Position numbers and translations under genes: made by a program. Positions 29,801-40,049 of a stretch of 64,000 nt of DNA are shown piece after piece (the stretch's first letter is position 1; the number at the start of each line of letters is the position of its first letter). The stretch is from Sphingomonas sp. Leaf407 (lineage in GTDB: Bacteria; Pseudomonadota; Alphaproteobacteria; Sphingomonadales; Sphingomonadaceae). The DNA is taken from assembly GCF_001425385.1 (NCBI RefSeq), contig NZ_LMQO01000003.1, positions 496,001-560,000 on the forward strand, given 5' to 3'. The notes beneath the pieces were generated by a model. That model ran no database searches, had not been told where the DNA came from, and saw only the letters and a program-made list of their open reading frames with translations.

Positions 29801-30140
29801 GGTACGGATGGGGTTCGCGATCGTCGCGACCAGCGGCACCGCCGATTATCTGGAAGCGCAGGGCGTCCCGGTCGAGCGGGTCAACAAGGTGGCGCAGGGT
29901 CGGCCGCATATCGTCGACCGCATCTTCGACGGCGACATCGCGATGATCTTCAACACCACCGAGGGGTGGCAGTCGTTGAAGGATTCCGAATCGATCCGTG
30001 CATCGGCCCAGTCGCAGAAGGTGCCGTATTTCACCACGGCCCCGGCAAGCGTCGCGGTGGCACGCGCGATCGAGGCATTGGCGAGCCGGTCCCTTGAAGT
30101 GCGCCCGCTCCAGTCCTATTATTCGCAATCGCACAACTGA
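26808..30140 (+). CDS. carB: carbamoyl-phosphate synthase, large subunit
   Basis: 1110 residues, the normal length. Two homologous ATP-grasp halves are visible: the first with [31 protein letters not shown] and [19 protein letters not shown]; the second with [31 protein letters not shown] and [16 protein letters not shown]. The C-terminal MGS-like allosteric domain begins near residue 960 ([13 protein letters not shown]). It makes carbamoyl phosphate from bicarbonate, ammonia and two ATP. The ATG at 26808 follows the small ORF with a one-base gap. Confidence 0.98.
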   Translation: MPKRTDISSILVIGAGPIVIGQACEFDYSGVQAIKALKEEGYRIVLVNSNPATIMTDPDLADATYVEPITPAVVAKIIEKERPDAVLPTMGGQTALNTALALANDGTLEKFGVTMIGADAEAIDKAEDRQKFKVAMEKIGLESARSHIAHTEAEALAGLDHVGLPAIIRPSFTLGGTGGGVAYNRDEFLKIVREGLDASPTTEVLIEESLLGWKEYEMEVVRDRADNAIIVCSIENIDPMGVHTGDSITVAPALTLTDKEYQIMRNASIAVLREIGVETGGSNVQFAVNPKDGRLIVIEMNPRVSRSSALASKATGFPIAKVAAKLAVGYTLDEITNDITGATPASFEPTIDYVVTKIPRFAFEKFKGSQAVLSTAMKSVGEVMAIGRNIHESLQKALRGLETGLSGFNGVERLIGAPKAEIEAALAIASPDRLLVAAQALREGFTVAEIHAIAKYDPWFLERIAEIVAAETEVCTNGLPQDAAGMRRLKSMGFSDKRLAWLALQSANLRGMERGIARGSGLIHEVVKMMTGGVTEEEVRQHRHKLGVRPVFKRIDTCAAEFEAKTPYMYSTYEAPTFGEPEDESQPSDRRKIVILGGGPNRIGQGIEFDYCCCHACFALSDAGYETIMVNCNPETVSTDYDTSDRLYFEPLTAEDVLEILHVEASKGELVGVIVQFGGQTPLNLARALEAAGIPILGTTPDSIDLAEDRERFADLVTRLGLLQPANGLARSRDEAATIAERIGYPVLMRPSYVLGGRAMEIVDSLQQLDDYIQTAVQVSGDSPVLIDQYLRDAIEVDVDAVADGDDVVVAGVLQHIEEAGVHSGDSACSMPPYSLSAEIIAEIERQTVALAKALNVKGLMNIQFAVKDGNVYLIEVNPRASRTVPFVAKAIGTPVAKIAARVMAGEKLAALPVIDRHIDHVAVKEAVFPWGRFPGVDPVLSPEMKSTGEVMGIDLDFATAFAKAQMGASIVLPRTGTVFVSVKDGDKPVILPGVELLVRMGFAIVATSGTADYLEAQGVPVERVNKVAQGRPHIVDRIFDGDIAMIFNTTEGWQSLKDSESIRASAQSQKVPYFTTAPASVAVARAIEALASRSLEVRPLQSYYSQSHN

Positions 30141-30233
30141 TCCCCGGCAAGCGACGAGAGATTGCGTGCGGGCGGGCCGGCAACGGCCCGTTCGTGCGAA
30201 CGGGGTACATGACGGAAAAGGGACGCGCGCGCG

Positions 30234-30710
30234 ATGGCGACGGTCGATAAGATGCCGATGTTGCAGGAGGGCTATGACCGCCTGACGGTTCACCTGAAGC
30301 AGTTGAAGGTGGAGCGACCGCAGATCATCGACGCGATCGAGGAAGCGCGCGCCCACGGCGATCTGTCGGAAAACGCCGAATATCATGCCGCCAAGGAGCG
30401 GCAGGGCCAGATCGAGGCGTCGATTGCCGACATCGAGGACAAGCTCACCCGGGCGCAGGTGATCGACCCGCGCGACCTGTCGGGCGACAAGGTGGTGTTC
30501 GGTGCGACCGTGACGATGACCGACGAGGACGACAAGCCGGTCCGCTACCAGATCGTCGGCCAGACCGAGGCGGACGCCAAGTCGGGCCGCATCTCGTACA
30601 ACTCGCCGCTCGGCCGCGCGCTGATCGGGCGCAAGGTCGATGACGAGGTGGAGGTAACGGTGCCGTCGGGCGATCGCTATTATCTGATCTCGAAAATCGA
30701 GTTCATCTAA
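30234..30710 (+). CDS. greA: transcription elongation factor GreA
   Basis: 158 residues. The N-terminal coiled-coil hairpin ([20 protein letters not shown] ... [18 protein letters not shown]) carries the acidic tip DLSENAEY that enters the RNA polymerase secondary channel. The C-terminal FKBP-like domain ends [13 protein letters not shown]. It restarts backtracked polymerase by stimulating transcript cleavage. The gene is 93 bases after carB and 5 bases before a rhomboid protease gene. Confidence 0.96.
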   Translation: MATVDKMPMLQEGYDRLTVHLKQLKVERPQIIDAIEEARAHGDLSENAEYHAAKERQGQIEASIADIEDKLTRAQVIDPRDLSGDKVVFGATVTMTDEDDKPVRYQIVGQTEADAKSGRISYNSPLGRALIGRKVDDEVEVTVPSGDRYYLISKIEFI

Positions 30711-30715
30711 CCCCC

Positions 30716-31372
30716 GTGTTCGAGCGGCGCCCGACCCGCACGGTCTGGACGATCGTCGCGATCGTCGCGCTGGCGGGTGCGCTGTTGATCGTGACCGGCC
30801 GGATCGACTGGGCGGCGGTGATCGGCGGGTTCATTCCGGCCCGGATCGGGATTGATCCGGCGCTGGTCGCCGGGCTGCCGCTGGTGCCGGTGTGGATTAC
30901 GCCGCTGAGCGCGACGCTGATCCACGATGGCTGGCCGCATCTCGGCTTCAATCTGTTTTCGGTGTTGGTCGTGGCGACGCCGACGCAGCGTGCCGTTGGT
31001 ACGCGCGGGTTGGTGGTGTTGTGGCTGGTCGGTGCCTATGCCGCCGCTGCGGCGCAATGGGCGGTCGACCCGGCATCGACGGTGCCGGCGATCGGGGCGA
31101 GCGGGGCGATCTCGGCACTCATCGGCGCCTATGCGCTGCTGTTCGGGCAGGGCAAGGCAAAGGCGATCGGGCCGGTGCCCGCGCACGTCGTCCACGCGGT
31201 GTGGCTGGGGGCCGGCTGGACGATGCTGAACCTGCTGATCGGCTGGGCCAGTGCGCAGGGCGGCGCGCCGATCGGCTGGGCGGCGCATATCGGCGGGTTC
31301 GTCGCCGGCATGCTCTTACTCCGCCCGCTGCTGAAATGGCGCTGGCGGGCGAAGGGCGTGGTCGGCGTCTGA
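30716..31372 (+). CDS. rhomboid family intramembrane serine protease
   Basis: 218 residues with about six membrane helices. The active-site Ser129 lies in GASGAISA and the His191 in WAAHIGGFVAG; the HDGWPHLGFNLFSV motif (70-83) provides the conserved H-x4-H-x3-N. It should cleave transmembrane substrates in the inner membrane. The start is a GTG at 30716, five bases after the greA stop, so the pair is probably cotranscribed. The substrate is unknown. Confidence 0.9.
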   Translation: MFERRPTRTVWTIVAIVALAGALLIVTGRIDWAAVIGGFIPARIGIDPALVAGLPLVPVWITPLSATLIHDGWPHLGFNLFSVLVVATPTQRAVGTRGLVVLWLVGAYAAAAAQWAVDPASTVPAIGASGAISALIGAYALLFGQGKAKAIGPVPAHVVHAVWLGAGWTMLNLLIGWASAQGGAPIGWAAHIGGFVAGMLLLRPLLKWRWRAKGVVGV

Positions 31373-31396
31373 TCCCCGGCGCCGTCGCCGGGGATC
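31371..31396. terminator. hairpin between convergent rhomboid and DUF4170 genes
   Basis: GATCCCCGGCG (31371-31381) pairs perfectly with CGCCGGGGATC (31386-31396) around CCGT, overlapping the rhomboid stop. No T tract follows on either strand, so it may be a weak bidirectional terminator or a 3' stabiliser. Confidence 0.5.
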
Positions 31397-31403
31397 GTAT
31401 CGC

Positions 31404-31631
31404 TCAGGCCGAGGGCAGTTCAGGTTCGAGCAGGCGGTGGAGATGGACCACCACATATTTCATCTCGGCATCGTCGACCGTGCGCTGCGCGGCGGCGCGC
31501 CATGCCTTTTCGGCACTGGCATAGTCGCCGAACACGCCGACGACGTCGATCGCCTTGAGATCGGCGAAGTCGAGCGTGCGCGGATCGCTGACGCGACCGC
31601 CGAAGACGAGGTGGAGTTTGCTCATGGTCAT
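31404..31631 (-). CDS. DUF4170 family protein
   Basis: 75 residues. LHLVFGGRVSDPRTLDFADL and VVGVFGDYASAEKAWRAAAQRTVDDAEMKYV match the short alphaproteobacterial DUF4170 family, a small alpha/beta protein of unknown function. No signal or membrane segment. Two adjacent Met codons (31631 and 31625) are possible starts. It is convergent with the rhomboid gene. Confidence 0.85.
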   Translation of the reverse strand: MTMSKLHLVFGGRVSDPRTLDFADLKAIDVVGVFGDYASAEKAWRAAAQRTVDDAEMKYVVVHLHRLLEPELPSA

Positions 31632-31708
31632 CTCGCAACTGCAAAAAGGAAACGCCCCATCCGCATAGCGGACAGGGCGTAGCCTTCAACCCATAAGTTG
31701 GGACGGGA

Positions 31709-32140
31709 TCAGCCCTTGACGGCGGCCTTGCCGCTGTCGGTTGCGGCCTGCACCACGGTGCCGAACGCCGAACGGAGCTGTTCCTTCGCGCCGTCCTTGC
31801 TGGGCAGTGCGGCGGCGAGCTGTTCCTTGCCGACGTCCCGCGCGGTGGCGGCAGCGGCGGTCGCGGCGGCGGACAGGCGCTTGCCGAGCGGGCCGAGCAC
31901 CTTGGCTTCCTGCGCCGACTTCGGGATCAGCGCACCGGCGAGCGCGCCGAGCGCGAGGCCGCCGGCCAGCACGGCCAGCGGGTTGGCGTCGATACCGTCC
32001 GACGCGCGCTGCGCGGCATCATGCGCGGCATCGCTCGTGACATGCGCGGCGTGCGACGCCTTATCCTTGACCGTGTCGGCAGTCGTGGCGGCCTTTTCCT
32101 TCAGCGTGTCGATGGTCGATTGGGTCGAATGATCGGTCAT
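31709..32140 (-). CDS. small amphipathic-helix membrane-associated protein (4th gene of YqjD/E/K-like operon)
   Basis: 143 residues. An Ala/Lys/Asp/Thr-rich amphipathic N-terminus (STIDTLKEKAATTADTVKDK) is followed by a Gly-rich hydrophobic segment LAVLAGGLALGALAGALIP (about 54-72) and another Ala-rich helix. The layout resembles ElaB/YqjD (DUF883) and late-embryogenesis-like proteins. The start overlaps the stop of the gene before (ATGA), so translation is coupled. Function unknown; E. coli relatives associate with ribosomes or membrane under stress. Confidence 0.7.
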   Translation of the reverse strand: MTDHSTQSTIDTLKEKAATTADTVKDKASHAAHVTSDAAHDAAQRASDGIDANPLAVLAGGLALGALAGALIPKSAQEAKVLGPLGKRLSAAATAAAATARDVGKEQLAAALPSKDGAKEQLRSAFGTVVQAATDSGKAAVKG

Positions 32141-32442
32141 GGTGCGGTTCCTTGTACGGGAGCAGGCAGGACGGGGGGACGGGGCTTTGGCTTGCGGAAC
32201 AGCCGCCGCAGCCGCTTGCGGGCGAGGAAGGCGACGAGTGTCGTGGCGATACCGGCGGCGACCGCCGGGCGTTCGCGGACGATCGCCACGCCTTCCTCCG
32301 CACGGTCGCGCAGATCGTCGGCAACGCCGCCGGCGATCGTCGCCGGGGCCAGCCGGTGTTTCGCTTCGGCAAAACTGGCTTTCAGCCTTGCACGCTTGAC
32401 GAGAACATCGGCCCGGGCGGCGGCGAGCGAAGACGTGGTCAT
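32137..32442 (-). CDS. small YqjK-like protein
   Basis: 101 residues. The first half is a charged amphipathic helix (AAARADVLVKRARLKASFAE); a hydrophobic stretch (PAVAAGIATTLVAFLARK, about 61-78) and a very basic Pro-rich tail (RKRLRRLFRKPKPRPP) follow. Position after a holin-like YqjE-type gene and a DUF883-like gene matches E. coli yqjD-yqjE-yqjK, though sequence similarity to YqjK is only general. Overlaps both neighbours by four bases (ATGA at each end). Confidence 0.65.
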   Translation of the reverse strand: MTTSSLAAARADVLVKRARLKASFAEAKHRLAPATIAGGVADDLRDRAEEGVAIVRERPAVAAGIATTLVAFLARKRLRRLFRKPKPRPPVLPAPVQGTAP

Positions 32443-32774
32443 AGCTCGTCTCCCAGTGGCGCAGTGACGCGGCGAACCCGGCCCATCGCCATCCGCGCCA
32501 TCAACGCCGCGACCAGCAGCGCGACGACGACCACGATCAGCGTCGCCCAGCCCGGCCCGACGAGCGTCGCCAGCGTCAGGATCAGCCCGACCAGCAACGC
32601 GGTGAGCGCGGCCAGCGCGACCAGCGCCGCGCCGACCCCCAGGCCGGCGGCGATGCCGGCCTGCGCGCCGCGCGTCGTCGCCACGCTTTTCCACAGCGTG
32701 AACTCCGCCTGGGCATAGGCCTTGCCGTCGCTGACGACCCGGCTGATGACGGTGCCGAGACCCTCGTCCCCCAT
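32439..32774 (-). CDS. phage-holin-family / YqjE-like membrane protein
   Basis: 111 residues. An amphipathic N-terminus (VISRVVSDGKAYAQAEFTLW) precedes two adjacent membrane helices (about 40-66 and 70-95), the pattern of the Phage_holin_3_6/YqjE group. Despite the name these are chromosomal membrane proteins, and nothing phage-related is nearby. It starts seven bases after the DUF883-like gene and overlaps the next by four. Confidence 0.75.
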   Translation of the reverse strand: MGDEGLGTVISRVVSDGKAYAQAEFTLWKSVATTRGAQAGIAAGLGVGAALVALAALTALLVGLILTLATLVGPGWATLIVVVVALLVAALMARMAMGRVRRVTAPLGDEL

Positions 32775-32781
32775 GTCGGGA

Positions 32782-33339
32782 TCAGACCTTGCTGATCGGG
32801 TCGATGGGGGTGGCCGGCGTGTCGACGCCCGCCTTCACGATGCGGGCAAGCACGAAGCCGAGCGCGGCGGCGGTGCCGATCGCGATGGCCGGGCTCTTGC
32901 GCACGAAGTCGCGCGCGTCCTCCAGCAGTTCGTCGACTTCCTTGCCGCGCAGATTGTCGGAAAAGCCCGAGATCGCCTGCGCCGCCGAACGGGCATATTG
33001 GCCGTACTGCTCGCCCAGCTTCTCGTCGACGGTGCCGGCAGCATCGTCCATCATCTTCGAGAATTCGTCGAGTGCGCTGGTCGCGCGCAGCTTGCCCTCA
33101 TCGGCGAGGCCGCGTGCCTTTTCGGTGGCCTTGGCCGACAATTTGCCGGCTTCGTCCTTCAACGTCGCCTTGGTGCCGCTGGCAGTCGCGCCGATGTCCG
33201 ATGACAGCGGTTCGACCGAGGCCGGCGTGAAGGTCGTCGGCGTGACGGCAGGCTCCGCCAGATCGGCGTTGAATTCGACAGCGGTGTCGTTGGTCGTCGG
33301 CGTGTCCGTGGTGCCCGGAGTCCGATTAAAGTCGGTCAT
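32782..33339 (-). CDS. DUF883/YqjD-like membrane-anchored protein
   Basis: 185 residues. A Thr/Pro-rich disordered N-terminus (1-60) is followed by long amphipathic helices (SALDEFSKMMDDAAGTVDEK ... LLEDARDFVRKSPAIAIGTA) and a C-terminal hydrophobic anchor (AAALGFVLARIVKAG). The RDFVRKSPAIAIGTAAALGF stretch matches the DUF883 pattern of YqjD/ElaB, which tether ribosomes to the membrane in stationary phase in E. coli. The ATG at 33339 is chosen over 33354 because AAGGA lies eight bases upstream. It is the first gene of the four-gene operon. Confidence 0.75.
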   Translation of the reverse strand: MTDFNRTPGTTDTPTTNDTAVEFNADLAEPAVTPTTFTPASVEPLSSDIGATASGTKATLKDEAGKLSAKATEKARGLADEGKLRATSALDEFSKMMDDAAGTVDEKLGEQYGQYARSAAQAISGFSDNLRGKEVDELLEDARDFVRKSPAIAIGTAAALGFVLARIVKAGVDTPATPIDPISKV

Positions 33340-33388
33340 AACGAATCCTTTCATCGTTTCGCCACCAAAACCATGCGGATAGCCCTAG

Positions 33389-34759
<1,371 letters not shown>

Positions 34760-34786
34760 GCGACGTTCGATTTGCGGCAGGAAGGG

Positions 34787-34817
34787 GGCACCGGTTTCGA
34801 CCGGTGCCTTTTTTTTT
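34787..34817 (+). terminator. Rho-independent terminator of eno
   Basis: GGCACCGGT (34787-34795), TTCG tetraloop, ACCGGTGCC (34800-34808), then nine T residues. A textbook intrinsic terminator 27 bases after the eno stop. Confidence 0.93.
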
Positions 34818-34893
34818 CATGGGCGACGGCCCGACATCGCTTCGTATCCGATTCGGGATTGCGGCGGTGGGATCGGGCAGTAGGCATGATGCC

Positions 34894-35808
34894 ATGCGCA
34901 TGCTTCCCTTCGCCGTCGCCGCAACATTGGCTGGTCTGCTGGCCGCCGTCCCGCCAGCGGCACGCGCGGCGGAGCGATGCAGCTTGCCCGACGGCTGGGC
35001 CGACGTGGTGCGGCGCGATCCGCGCTATGTCGTGTTCGGAGAGATACACGGAACCCGGCAGTCGCCGGCGTTCATCGGCAATCTCGCCTGTGCCCTTGCA
35101 GCGCGCGGTGAGCGGGTTCTGGTCGCGGTGGAACTGGGATCACCCTATGACGCCGCGTTCCAGGCCGCGTGGCGGCTGCCGCCGACACGGTTTCCCGCAG
35201 CCTTGCTGAAGGATGGCTGGGCCGGTCGGAACGACGGGATCGGCAGTGTCGCGATGCGCGACATGCTGGTCCGGCTCCACGCGCTCAAAAGCGCTGGCAG
35301 GCCGATCGCCCTGGTCGCGTTCAACGGTGCGCGCAATGCGGCGCAACAGGCGAAGTTCGCCGACCAGCCGGGGCAGGGGCCCCACGAGGCGGCGCAGGCC
35401 GAGAACATCCGCAACGCCGCCGTCGCCGGACGCTACGACCGCGTGCTGGTGCTGGCCGGGAACCTGCATGCGCGCAAGCAACCGATCGAGCGCGGGGCGG
35501 TGATCTTTCGGCCGATGGCGATGCAGCTCGCACCTGCAAGCGAGGTCGTCTCGCTGAACATGGCGAGTGCCGGCGGATCGACATGGACTTGCGAATTGCG
35601 AGCCGGTGTCAAGTTCGAACCCGGCAAGCCGATACCGAAAGACGCGATCGAATGTGCTGGCCACCCGGTCCGGAGCGATGCGGTGATCGAACGCACGCCT
35701 TTCGTGACGCTCCAATCATTGCCGGGGACGCAGCGCGATCCGGCCTATGACGGCAGCTTCTGGCTGGGCGCGGTCAGCGCGTCGCCGCCCGCACTTCCCG
35801 AACGCTGA
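34894..35808 (+). CDS. exported TIKI/ChaN-like (haem-binding uptake superfamily) protein
   Basis: 304 residues. The signal peptide covers about 1-26 (LAAVPPAARAAERCS). VVFGEIHGTRQSPAFIGNLA has the GExH motif and VLVAVELGSPYDAAF the paired Glu of the ChaN/TIKI/EreA superfamily; LVLAGNLHARK gives a later His. Members include iron-regulated haem-binding lipoproteins and metalloproteases, so the activity here is open. It starts after the eno terminator and stands alone, convergent with the CsaA-like gene. Upstream in-frame Met codons exist from 34804 but would precede the signal peptide. Confidence 0.75.
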   Translation: MRMLPFAVAATLAGLLAAVPPAARAAERCSLPDGWADVVRRDPRYVVFGEIHGTRQSPAFIGNLACALAARGERVLVAVELGSPYDAAFQAAWRLPPTRFPAALLKDGWAGRNDGIGSVAMRDMLVRLHALKSAGRPIALVAFNGARNAAQQAKFADQPGQGPHEAAQAENIRNAAVAGRYDRVLVLAGNLHARKQPIERGAVIFRPMAMQLAPASEVVSLNMASAGGSTWTCELRAGVKFEPGKPIPKDAIECAGHPVRSDAVIERTPFVTLQSLPGTQRDPAYDGSFWLGAVSASPPALPER

Positions 35809-35872
35809 CCACGTCGGTCGAGGTCGCTCGGTCCCCGGAACAGCGCGAGCCGCGTTCGGGGCACTGCACCGG

Positions 35873-36241
35873 TCAGAACAACCGTCCGCCGTCGGGTACG
35901 CGGCGGTCCGGCGCAAACAGGACGACCGCGCCGTTCTCATCCGGGAAACCCAGCGTCAGCACTTCGGAGACGAACTTGCCGATCTGACGCGGCGGGAAGT
36001 TGACGACCGCCGCGACCTGCCGCCCGACCAACCCCTCGCAATCATAATGTTCGGTGATCTGCGCGCTCGACCGCTTCACCCCGATCACCGGACCGAAATC
36101 GATCGACAGCTTGATCGCGGGCTTGCGCGCTTGCGGATAGGGTTCGGCGGCGACGATCGTGCCGACGCGGATGTCGATTTTCAGGTACGTATCGAAATCG
36201 GTCGGATCGGTCAGCGTCGCGGGATCGTGCAGCAGGTGCAT
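35873..36241 (-). CDS. CsaA-like tRNA-binding (OB-fold) protein
   Basis: 122 residues. DTYLKIDIRVGTIVAAEPYP opens the tRNA-binding OB-fold shared with MetRS C-termini and Arc1p. KLSIDFGPVIGVKRSSAQIT, VVNFPPRQIGKFVSEVLTLG and the closing LFAPDRRVPDGGRLF are typical of CsaA, a dimeric tRNA-binding and chaperone-like protein. Divergent from ftsB across 63 bases. The biological role in alphaproteobacteria is not defined. Confidence 0.88.
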   Translation of the reverse strand: MHLLHDPATLTDPTDFDTYLKIDIRVGTIVAAEPYPQARKPAIKLSIDFGPVIGVKRSSAQITEHYDCEGLVGRQVAAVVNFPPRQIGKFVSEVLTLGFPDENGAVVLFAPDRRVPDGGRLF

Positions 36242-36304
36242 GGCGTGTCTTTCAGGCAGCCGGTGCCGCTTGCGCGCGCCGGTGGGATGGCCGAAATACG
36301 CCTG

Positions 36305-36661
36305 ATGCCGCGTTCCTCGCCCCTTCGCCAGATGCTTGCCCGCGCGGGATGGCCCGCGCTCGTCATCCTCGTTATCGGCTTCTTTGCCTATCATGCCATC
36401 CTCGGGCCGAACGGCGTCCTTGCCTACCGTGACTATCAGCGCAAACTGGCGCAGCGATCGCTGCAATATGCCTGTCTCGACAAGGTGCGCGCGGAGATGC
36501 GCAACCGGGTGGAACTGCTCGATCCGCGCCATGCCGATCCCGACATGGTCGACGAACTGGTACGGCGGAAGCTGAACGTCGCCCACCCCGACGAATTCAT
36601 CGTGCCCATCGGCAAGGAACAGGCGGCGCGCACCCGTTGCGGAATCCGTATCGATGAATGA
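36305..36661 (+). CDS. ftsB: septum formation initiator family protein (FtsB/DivIC)
   Basis: 118 residues. One membrane helix at about 17-36 is followed by a short coiled coil (YRDYQRKLAQRSLQYACLDKV) and the FtsB tail LVRRKLNVAHPDEFIVPIG. FtsB links FtsL and FtsQ in the divisome. Location between eno and pdhA matches alphaproteobacterial genomes. An ATG at 36287 would add six residues. The identification rests on architecture and context. Confidence 0.85.
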   Translation: MPRSSPLRQMLARAGWPALVILVIGFFAYHAILGPNGVLAYRDYQRKLAQRSLQYACLDKVRAEMRNRVELLDPRHADPDMVDELVRRKLNVAHPDEFIVPIGKEQAARTRCGIRIDE

Positions 36662-36759
36662 ATCCGGTACGGATTGCCGGCGGTTCGGTTGCGCATGGTC
36701 GCAAATCGGGCCATAGGCGCGGCTCCAACCCATCCTTTCAGGAACGAGGCATCCGAACC

Positions 36760-37809
36760 GTGGCAAAAGCACCGGCGCAAGGCCGCACCAGCGAACCCGT
36801 CAGTCCCAATCGCGAACGGCCGGGGGAGCCAAAGCGGTACGAAGCGTCGAAGGAAGAACTGCTCGCCTTCTACAAGGAAATGCTGCTGATCCGGCGTTTC
36901 GAGGAGAAGGCCGGCCAGTTGTACGGCCTTGGCCTGATCGGTGGCTTCTGCCACCTCTACATCGGGCAGGAAGCCGTCGCCGTCGGCCTGCAGTCGGCGC
37001 TCGAAGTCGGCAAGGATTCGGTCATCACCGGCTACCGCGATCATGGTCACATGCTCGCCTATGGCATCGATCCCAAGGTCATCATGGCCGAGCTGACCGG
37101 GCGCGAAGCCGGCATCAGCCGCGGCAAGGGCGGGTCGATGCACATGTTCTCGACCGAGCATAAATTCTACGGCGGCCACGGCATCGTCGGCGCGCAGGTG
37201 TCGCTCGGCGCGGGGCTCGCGTTCGGGCACAAGTACGCCGACGATGGTGGCGTCTGCATGGCCTATTTCGGCGATGGCGCGGCGAACCAGGGCCAGGTGT
37301 ACGAATCGTTCAACATGGCCGAGCTGTGGAAGCTTCCGATCATCTTCGTGATCGAGAACAACCAGTATGCCATGGGCACCAGCGTCAATCGCGCGTCGGC
37401 CGAGGACCAGCTCTACAAGCGTGGCGAAAGCTTCCGCATTCCGGGCATCCAGGTCGATGGCATGGACGTGCTGGCGTGCCGCGGCGCGGCCGAAACCGCA
37501 CTGGAATGGGTGCGCGCGGGCAAGGGTCCGGTCATCCTCGAGATGAAGACCTATCGCTATCGCGGCCATTCGATGTCCGATCCGGCCAAATATCGCAGCC
37601 GCGACGAAGTGCAGGCAATGCGCGACAATTCGGACCCGATCGAGGGGCTGAAGCGCGAGCTGGCCGCCGCCGGCGTCGAGGAAGCCGAACTGAAGACGAT
37701 CGAGGCCGACATCCGCAAGCGGGTGGCGGAAGCCGCCGACTTCGCCGAAAGCGCGCCGGAACCGAACCCGGAAGAACTGTACACCGACGTCCTGGTGGAG
37801 AGCTACTGA
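36760..37809 (+). CDS. pdhA: pyruvate dehydrogenase E1 alpha subunit
   Basis: 349 residues. The thiamine diphosphate motif [20 protein letters not shown] (about 167-186) and the phosphorylation-loop-like region [19 protein letters not shown] are intact; [19 protein letters not shown] and [12 protein letters not shown] are family signatures. It decarboxylates pyruvate with PdhB. The GTG at 36760 (sequence VAKAPAQG) is preferred, with GAGG ten bases upstream; the N-terminal 30 residues are disordered. The pdhB ATG is one base beyond its stop. Confidence 0.96.
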   Translation: MAKAPAQGRTSEPVSPNRERPGEPKRYEASKEELLAFYKEMLLIRRFEEKAGQLYGLGLIGGFCHLYIGQEAVAVGLQSALEVGKDSVITGYRDHGHMLAYGIDPKVIMAELTGREAGISRGKGGSMHMFSTEHKFYGGHGIVGAQVSLGAGLAFGHKYADDGGVCMAYFGDGAANQGQVYESFNMAELWKLPIIFVIENNQYAMGTSVNRASAEDQLYKRGESFRIPGIQVDGMDVLACRGAAETALEWVRAGKGPVILEMKTYRYRGHSMSDPAKYRSRDEVQAMRDNSDPIEGLKRELAAAGVEEAELKTIEADIRKRVAEAADFAESAPEPNPEELYTDVLVESY

Positions 37810-37810
37810 G

Positions 37811-39250
37811 ATGCCGATCGAACTGAAGATGCCAGCATTGTCGCCGACGATGGAAGAGGGCACGCTGGCCAAGTGGCTGGTCAAGGAAGGCGATACCGTC
37901 AAGTCCGGCGACATCATGGCCGAGATCGAAACCGACAAGGCGACGATGGAATTCGAAGCCGTCGACGAAGGCACGATCGCGCAGATCCTGATCGCCGAGG
38001 GCACCGATAACGTGAAGGTCGGCGCGGTCATCGCGATCCTCGCCGCCGAGGGCGAGGACGTCGACGCGGCGAAGTCGTCAGGCGGTGGCGAGGCGCGCTC
38101 GGGCGAGGCGGTCGCCGCCGAACCCAAGGCCGAAACGAAGAACGACGACAAGGCCCCGCCCGCGCCCGAAGGCACGACGGAGCAGCACGCCGAAACTGGC
38201 GCGCGCCAGTTGTTCGACGCCGCCGATCAGGAAGGCGAAACCGCGCCCGAGATTCCGGAAGGGACCGAGATGGTCAAGACCACGGTCCGCGACGCGCTGC
38301 GCGACGCGATGGCCGAGGAAATGCGGGCCGACGACCGCGTGTTCGTGATGGGCGAGGAAGTCGCCGAATATCAGGGCGCGTACAAGGTCACGCAGGGGCT
38401 GCTCGCCGAATTCGGCCCGCGCCGCGTCATCGATACGCCGATCACCGAATACGGCTTTGCCGGCATCGGCACCGGCGCGGCGATGGGTGGTCTGCGTCCG
38501 GTCATCGAGTTCATGACCTTTAACTTCGCCATGCAGGCGATCGATCACATCATCAATTCGGCGGCCAAGACCAACTACATGTCGGGCGGCCAGATGCGTT
38601 GCCCGATCGTGTTCCGTGGTCCCAACGGCGCGGCCAGCCGCGTTGGTGCGCAGCACAGCCAGAATTATGCGCCATGGTACGCATCGGTCCCCGGGCTGAT
38701 CGTGATCGCGCCGTATGACGCCGCCGATGCCAAGGGGCTGCTCAAGGCCGCGATCCGCTCCACCGATCCGGTCGTGTTCCTCGAGAACGAGCTGATGTAC
38801 GGCCGGTCGTTCGACGTGCCCAAGCTCGACGATTTCGTGCTGCCGATCGGCAAGGCGCGGATCATGAAGCCCGGCAAGGACGTGACGATCGTCAGCTATT
38901 CGATCGGCGTCGGCCTTGCGCTCGAAGCCGCCGAGAAGCTGGCGGGCGAGGGCATCGACGCGGAGGTCATCGATCTGCGCACGCTGCGTCCGCTCGATAC
39001 CAAGACGGTGCTGAAGTCGCTCAAGAAGACCAATCGCATCGTCGTGGTCGAGGAAGGCTGGCCGACCTGTTCGATCGCGGCGGAAATCGCCGCCGTCGTG
39101 ATGGAAGAGGGTTTCGACGACCTCGACGCGCCGGTGCTGCGCGTGGCCAACGAAGACGTGCCGCTGCCCTATGCCGCCAACCTCGAGAAGCTGGCGCTCA
39201 TCACCAGCGACAAGGTAGTCGCGGCGGTGAAGAAGGTGACGTACCGCTAA
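37811..39250 (+). CDS. pdhB: pyruvate dehydrogenase E1 beta subunit with N-terminal lipoyl domain
   Basis: 479 residues, longer than a plain E1 beta because residues 1-80 form a lipoyl domain ([17 protein letters not shown], lipoylated Lys in [12 protein letters not shown]). A Glu/Ala/Pro-rich linker (about 85-145) leads to the transketolase-like E1 beta body ([43 protein letters not shown]). Fusion of a lipoyl domain to E1 beta is an alphaproteobacterial trait. E2 (pdhC) is not in the window; a terminator follows directly. Confidence 0.96.
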   Translation: MPIELKMPALSPTMEEGTLAKWLVKEGDTVKSGDIMAEIETDKATMEFEAVDEGTIAQILIAEGTDNVKVGAVIAILAAEGEDVDAAKSSGGGEARSGEAVAAEPKAETKNDDKAPPAPEGTTEQHAETGARQLFDAADQEGETAPEIPEGTEMVKTTVRDALRDAMAEEMRADDRVFVMGEEVAEYQGAYKVTQGLLAEFGPRRVIDTPITEYGFAGIGTGAAMGGLRPVIEFMTFNFAMQAIDHIINSAAKTNYMSGGQMRCPIVFRGPNGAASRVGAQHSQNYAPWYASVPGLIVIAPYDAADAKGLLKAAIRSTDPVVFLENELMYGRSFDVPKLDDFVLPIGKARIMKPGKDVTIVSYSIGVGLALEAAEKLAGEGIDAEVIDLRTLRPLDTKTVLKSLKKTNRIVVVEEGWPTCSIAAEIAAVVMEEGFDDLDAPVLRVANEDVPLPYAANLEKLALITSDKVVAAVKKVTYR

Positions 39251-39276
39251 GGCGGTCGATCCCGCCGATCCGAAAG

Positions 39277-39309
39277 GCCCCCCGGTCACGACGACCGGGG
39301 GGCTTTTTT
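39277..39309 (+). terminator. Rho-independent terminator of pdhB
   Basis: An 11-bp GC stem (39277-39287 with 39293-39303), 5-base loop and six T residues lie 26 bases after pdhB. It abuts the 3' end of the converging pilus gene at 39309. Confidence 0.9.
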
Positions 39310-40049
39310 CATGTCGCGGAATAGAGGTCGCAGAAATATTGCCGCGCGGGCGGCGATGGATTGTAGATTTGCGAGAAGTCGCGCCGGTCGCGCACGACAT
39401 AGGAGGCGGTGTAGCGAATCCGCGCCGCCTTGGCCCCGCCCGGCAGCCATGCGGCGACGACGACGGGTTTATAGTCATAGACGATTTCGATGACCATCAC
39501 GCCCGATCCGACCGGCGAGTTCACCTTCGACCCCGTCTCACCCATGCCGGTCGGCTGGTTCACCCCCCCGTTCCACCAGTTGGTGCCGGTGCCGTCGTCA
39601 CGATCCATCGTACCGAGGGTGCGGTCGTAGGTCGAATCATAGCCGGCACCGCCCTTCATCCCCAGGCAGCGTTGCCAGTGGAGATATTGCACCCCGGCCA
39701 CCGCCTGTTCCAGACTGGAGATGGTGATCCGCCCGCGCTGGGTGAGTTCCAGCCGCTTGCCCTGTTCGGCGGCGGCGATCAGCACGTCGTTGATGTCGAT
39801 CTCGCGCAACTGCTTGGTATTGTCGTTGTTGAGCGAGCCGACGCGCGAGGCGTTGTCGGCGAGGTTCAGCGCGATCTGGCTGACGCGCAGGTTGGCGATC
39901 GCCAGATTCGCCGTTTCGGTGGCATAGAGGCCGATGCCAAGAACCAGCGGCAGGCCGAAGGCGAATTCGAGCAGCGCGACACCACGCGAATCGCGTCGCA
40001 GCCGCATACCCCGTTCGTGCCAGCGCGAAAGCGAAACGGCGAGCGTCAT
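39309..40049 (-). CDS. TadE/G-type pilus assembly protein
   Basis: 246 residues. A short basic leader then RDSRGVALLEFAFGLPLVLGIG (about 19-40) forms the TadE-type prepilin-like hydrophobic segment with the conserved Glu. The rest is a periplasmic domain with Cys near 128 and near the C-terminus. TadE-like pseudopilins are minor components of Flp/Tad pili. It is last of three overlapping genes, its ATG overlapping the previous stop by four bases. The core tad genes (cpaA-F, flp) are not in the window. Confidence 0.85.
   Translation of the reverse strand: MTLAVSLSRWHERGMRLRRDSRGVALLEFAFGLPLVLGIGLYATETANLAIANLRVSQIALNLADNASRVGSLNNDNTKQLREIDINDVLIAAAEQGKRLELTQRGRITISSLEQAVAGVQYLHWQRCLGMKGGAGYDSTYDRTLGTMDRDDGTGTNWWNGGVNQPTGMGETGSKVNSPVGSGVMVIEIVYDYKPVVVAAWLPGGAKAARIRYTASYVVRDRRDFSQIYNPSPPARQYFCDLYSAT

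Noticed and set aside
32439..32774. Holin-family gene as a prophage remnant
   Set aside because: The family is misnamed; neighbours match the chromosomal yqjD-E-K set and no other phage gene is near.
34760..34893. Possible small RNA or tRNA after eno
   Set aside because: Only an intrinsic terminator and a short leader are present; no cloverleaf could be drawn here or in other gaps.
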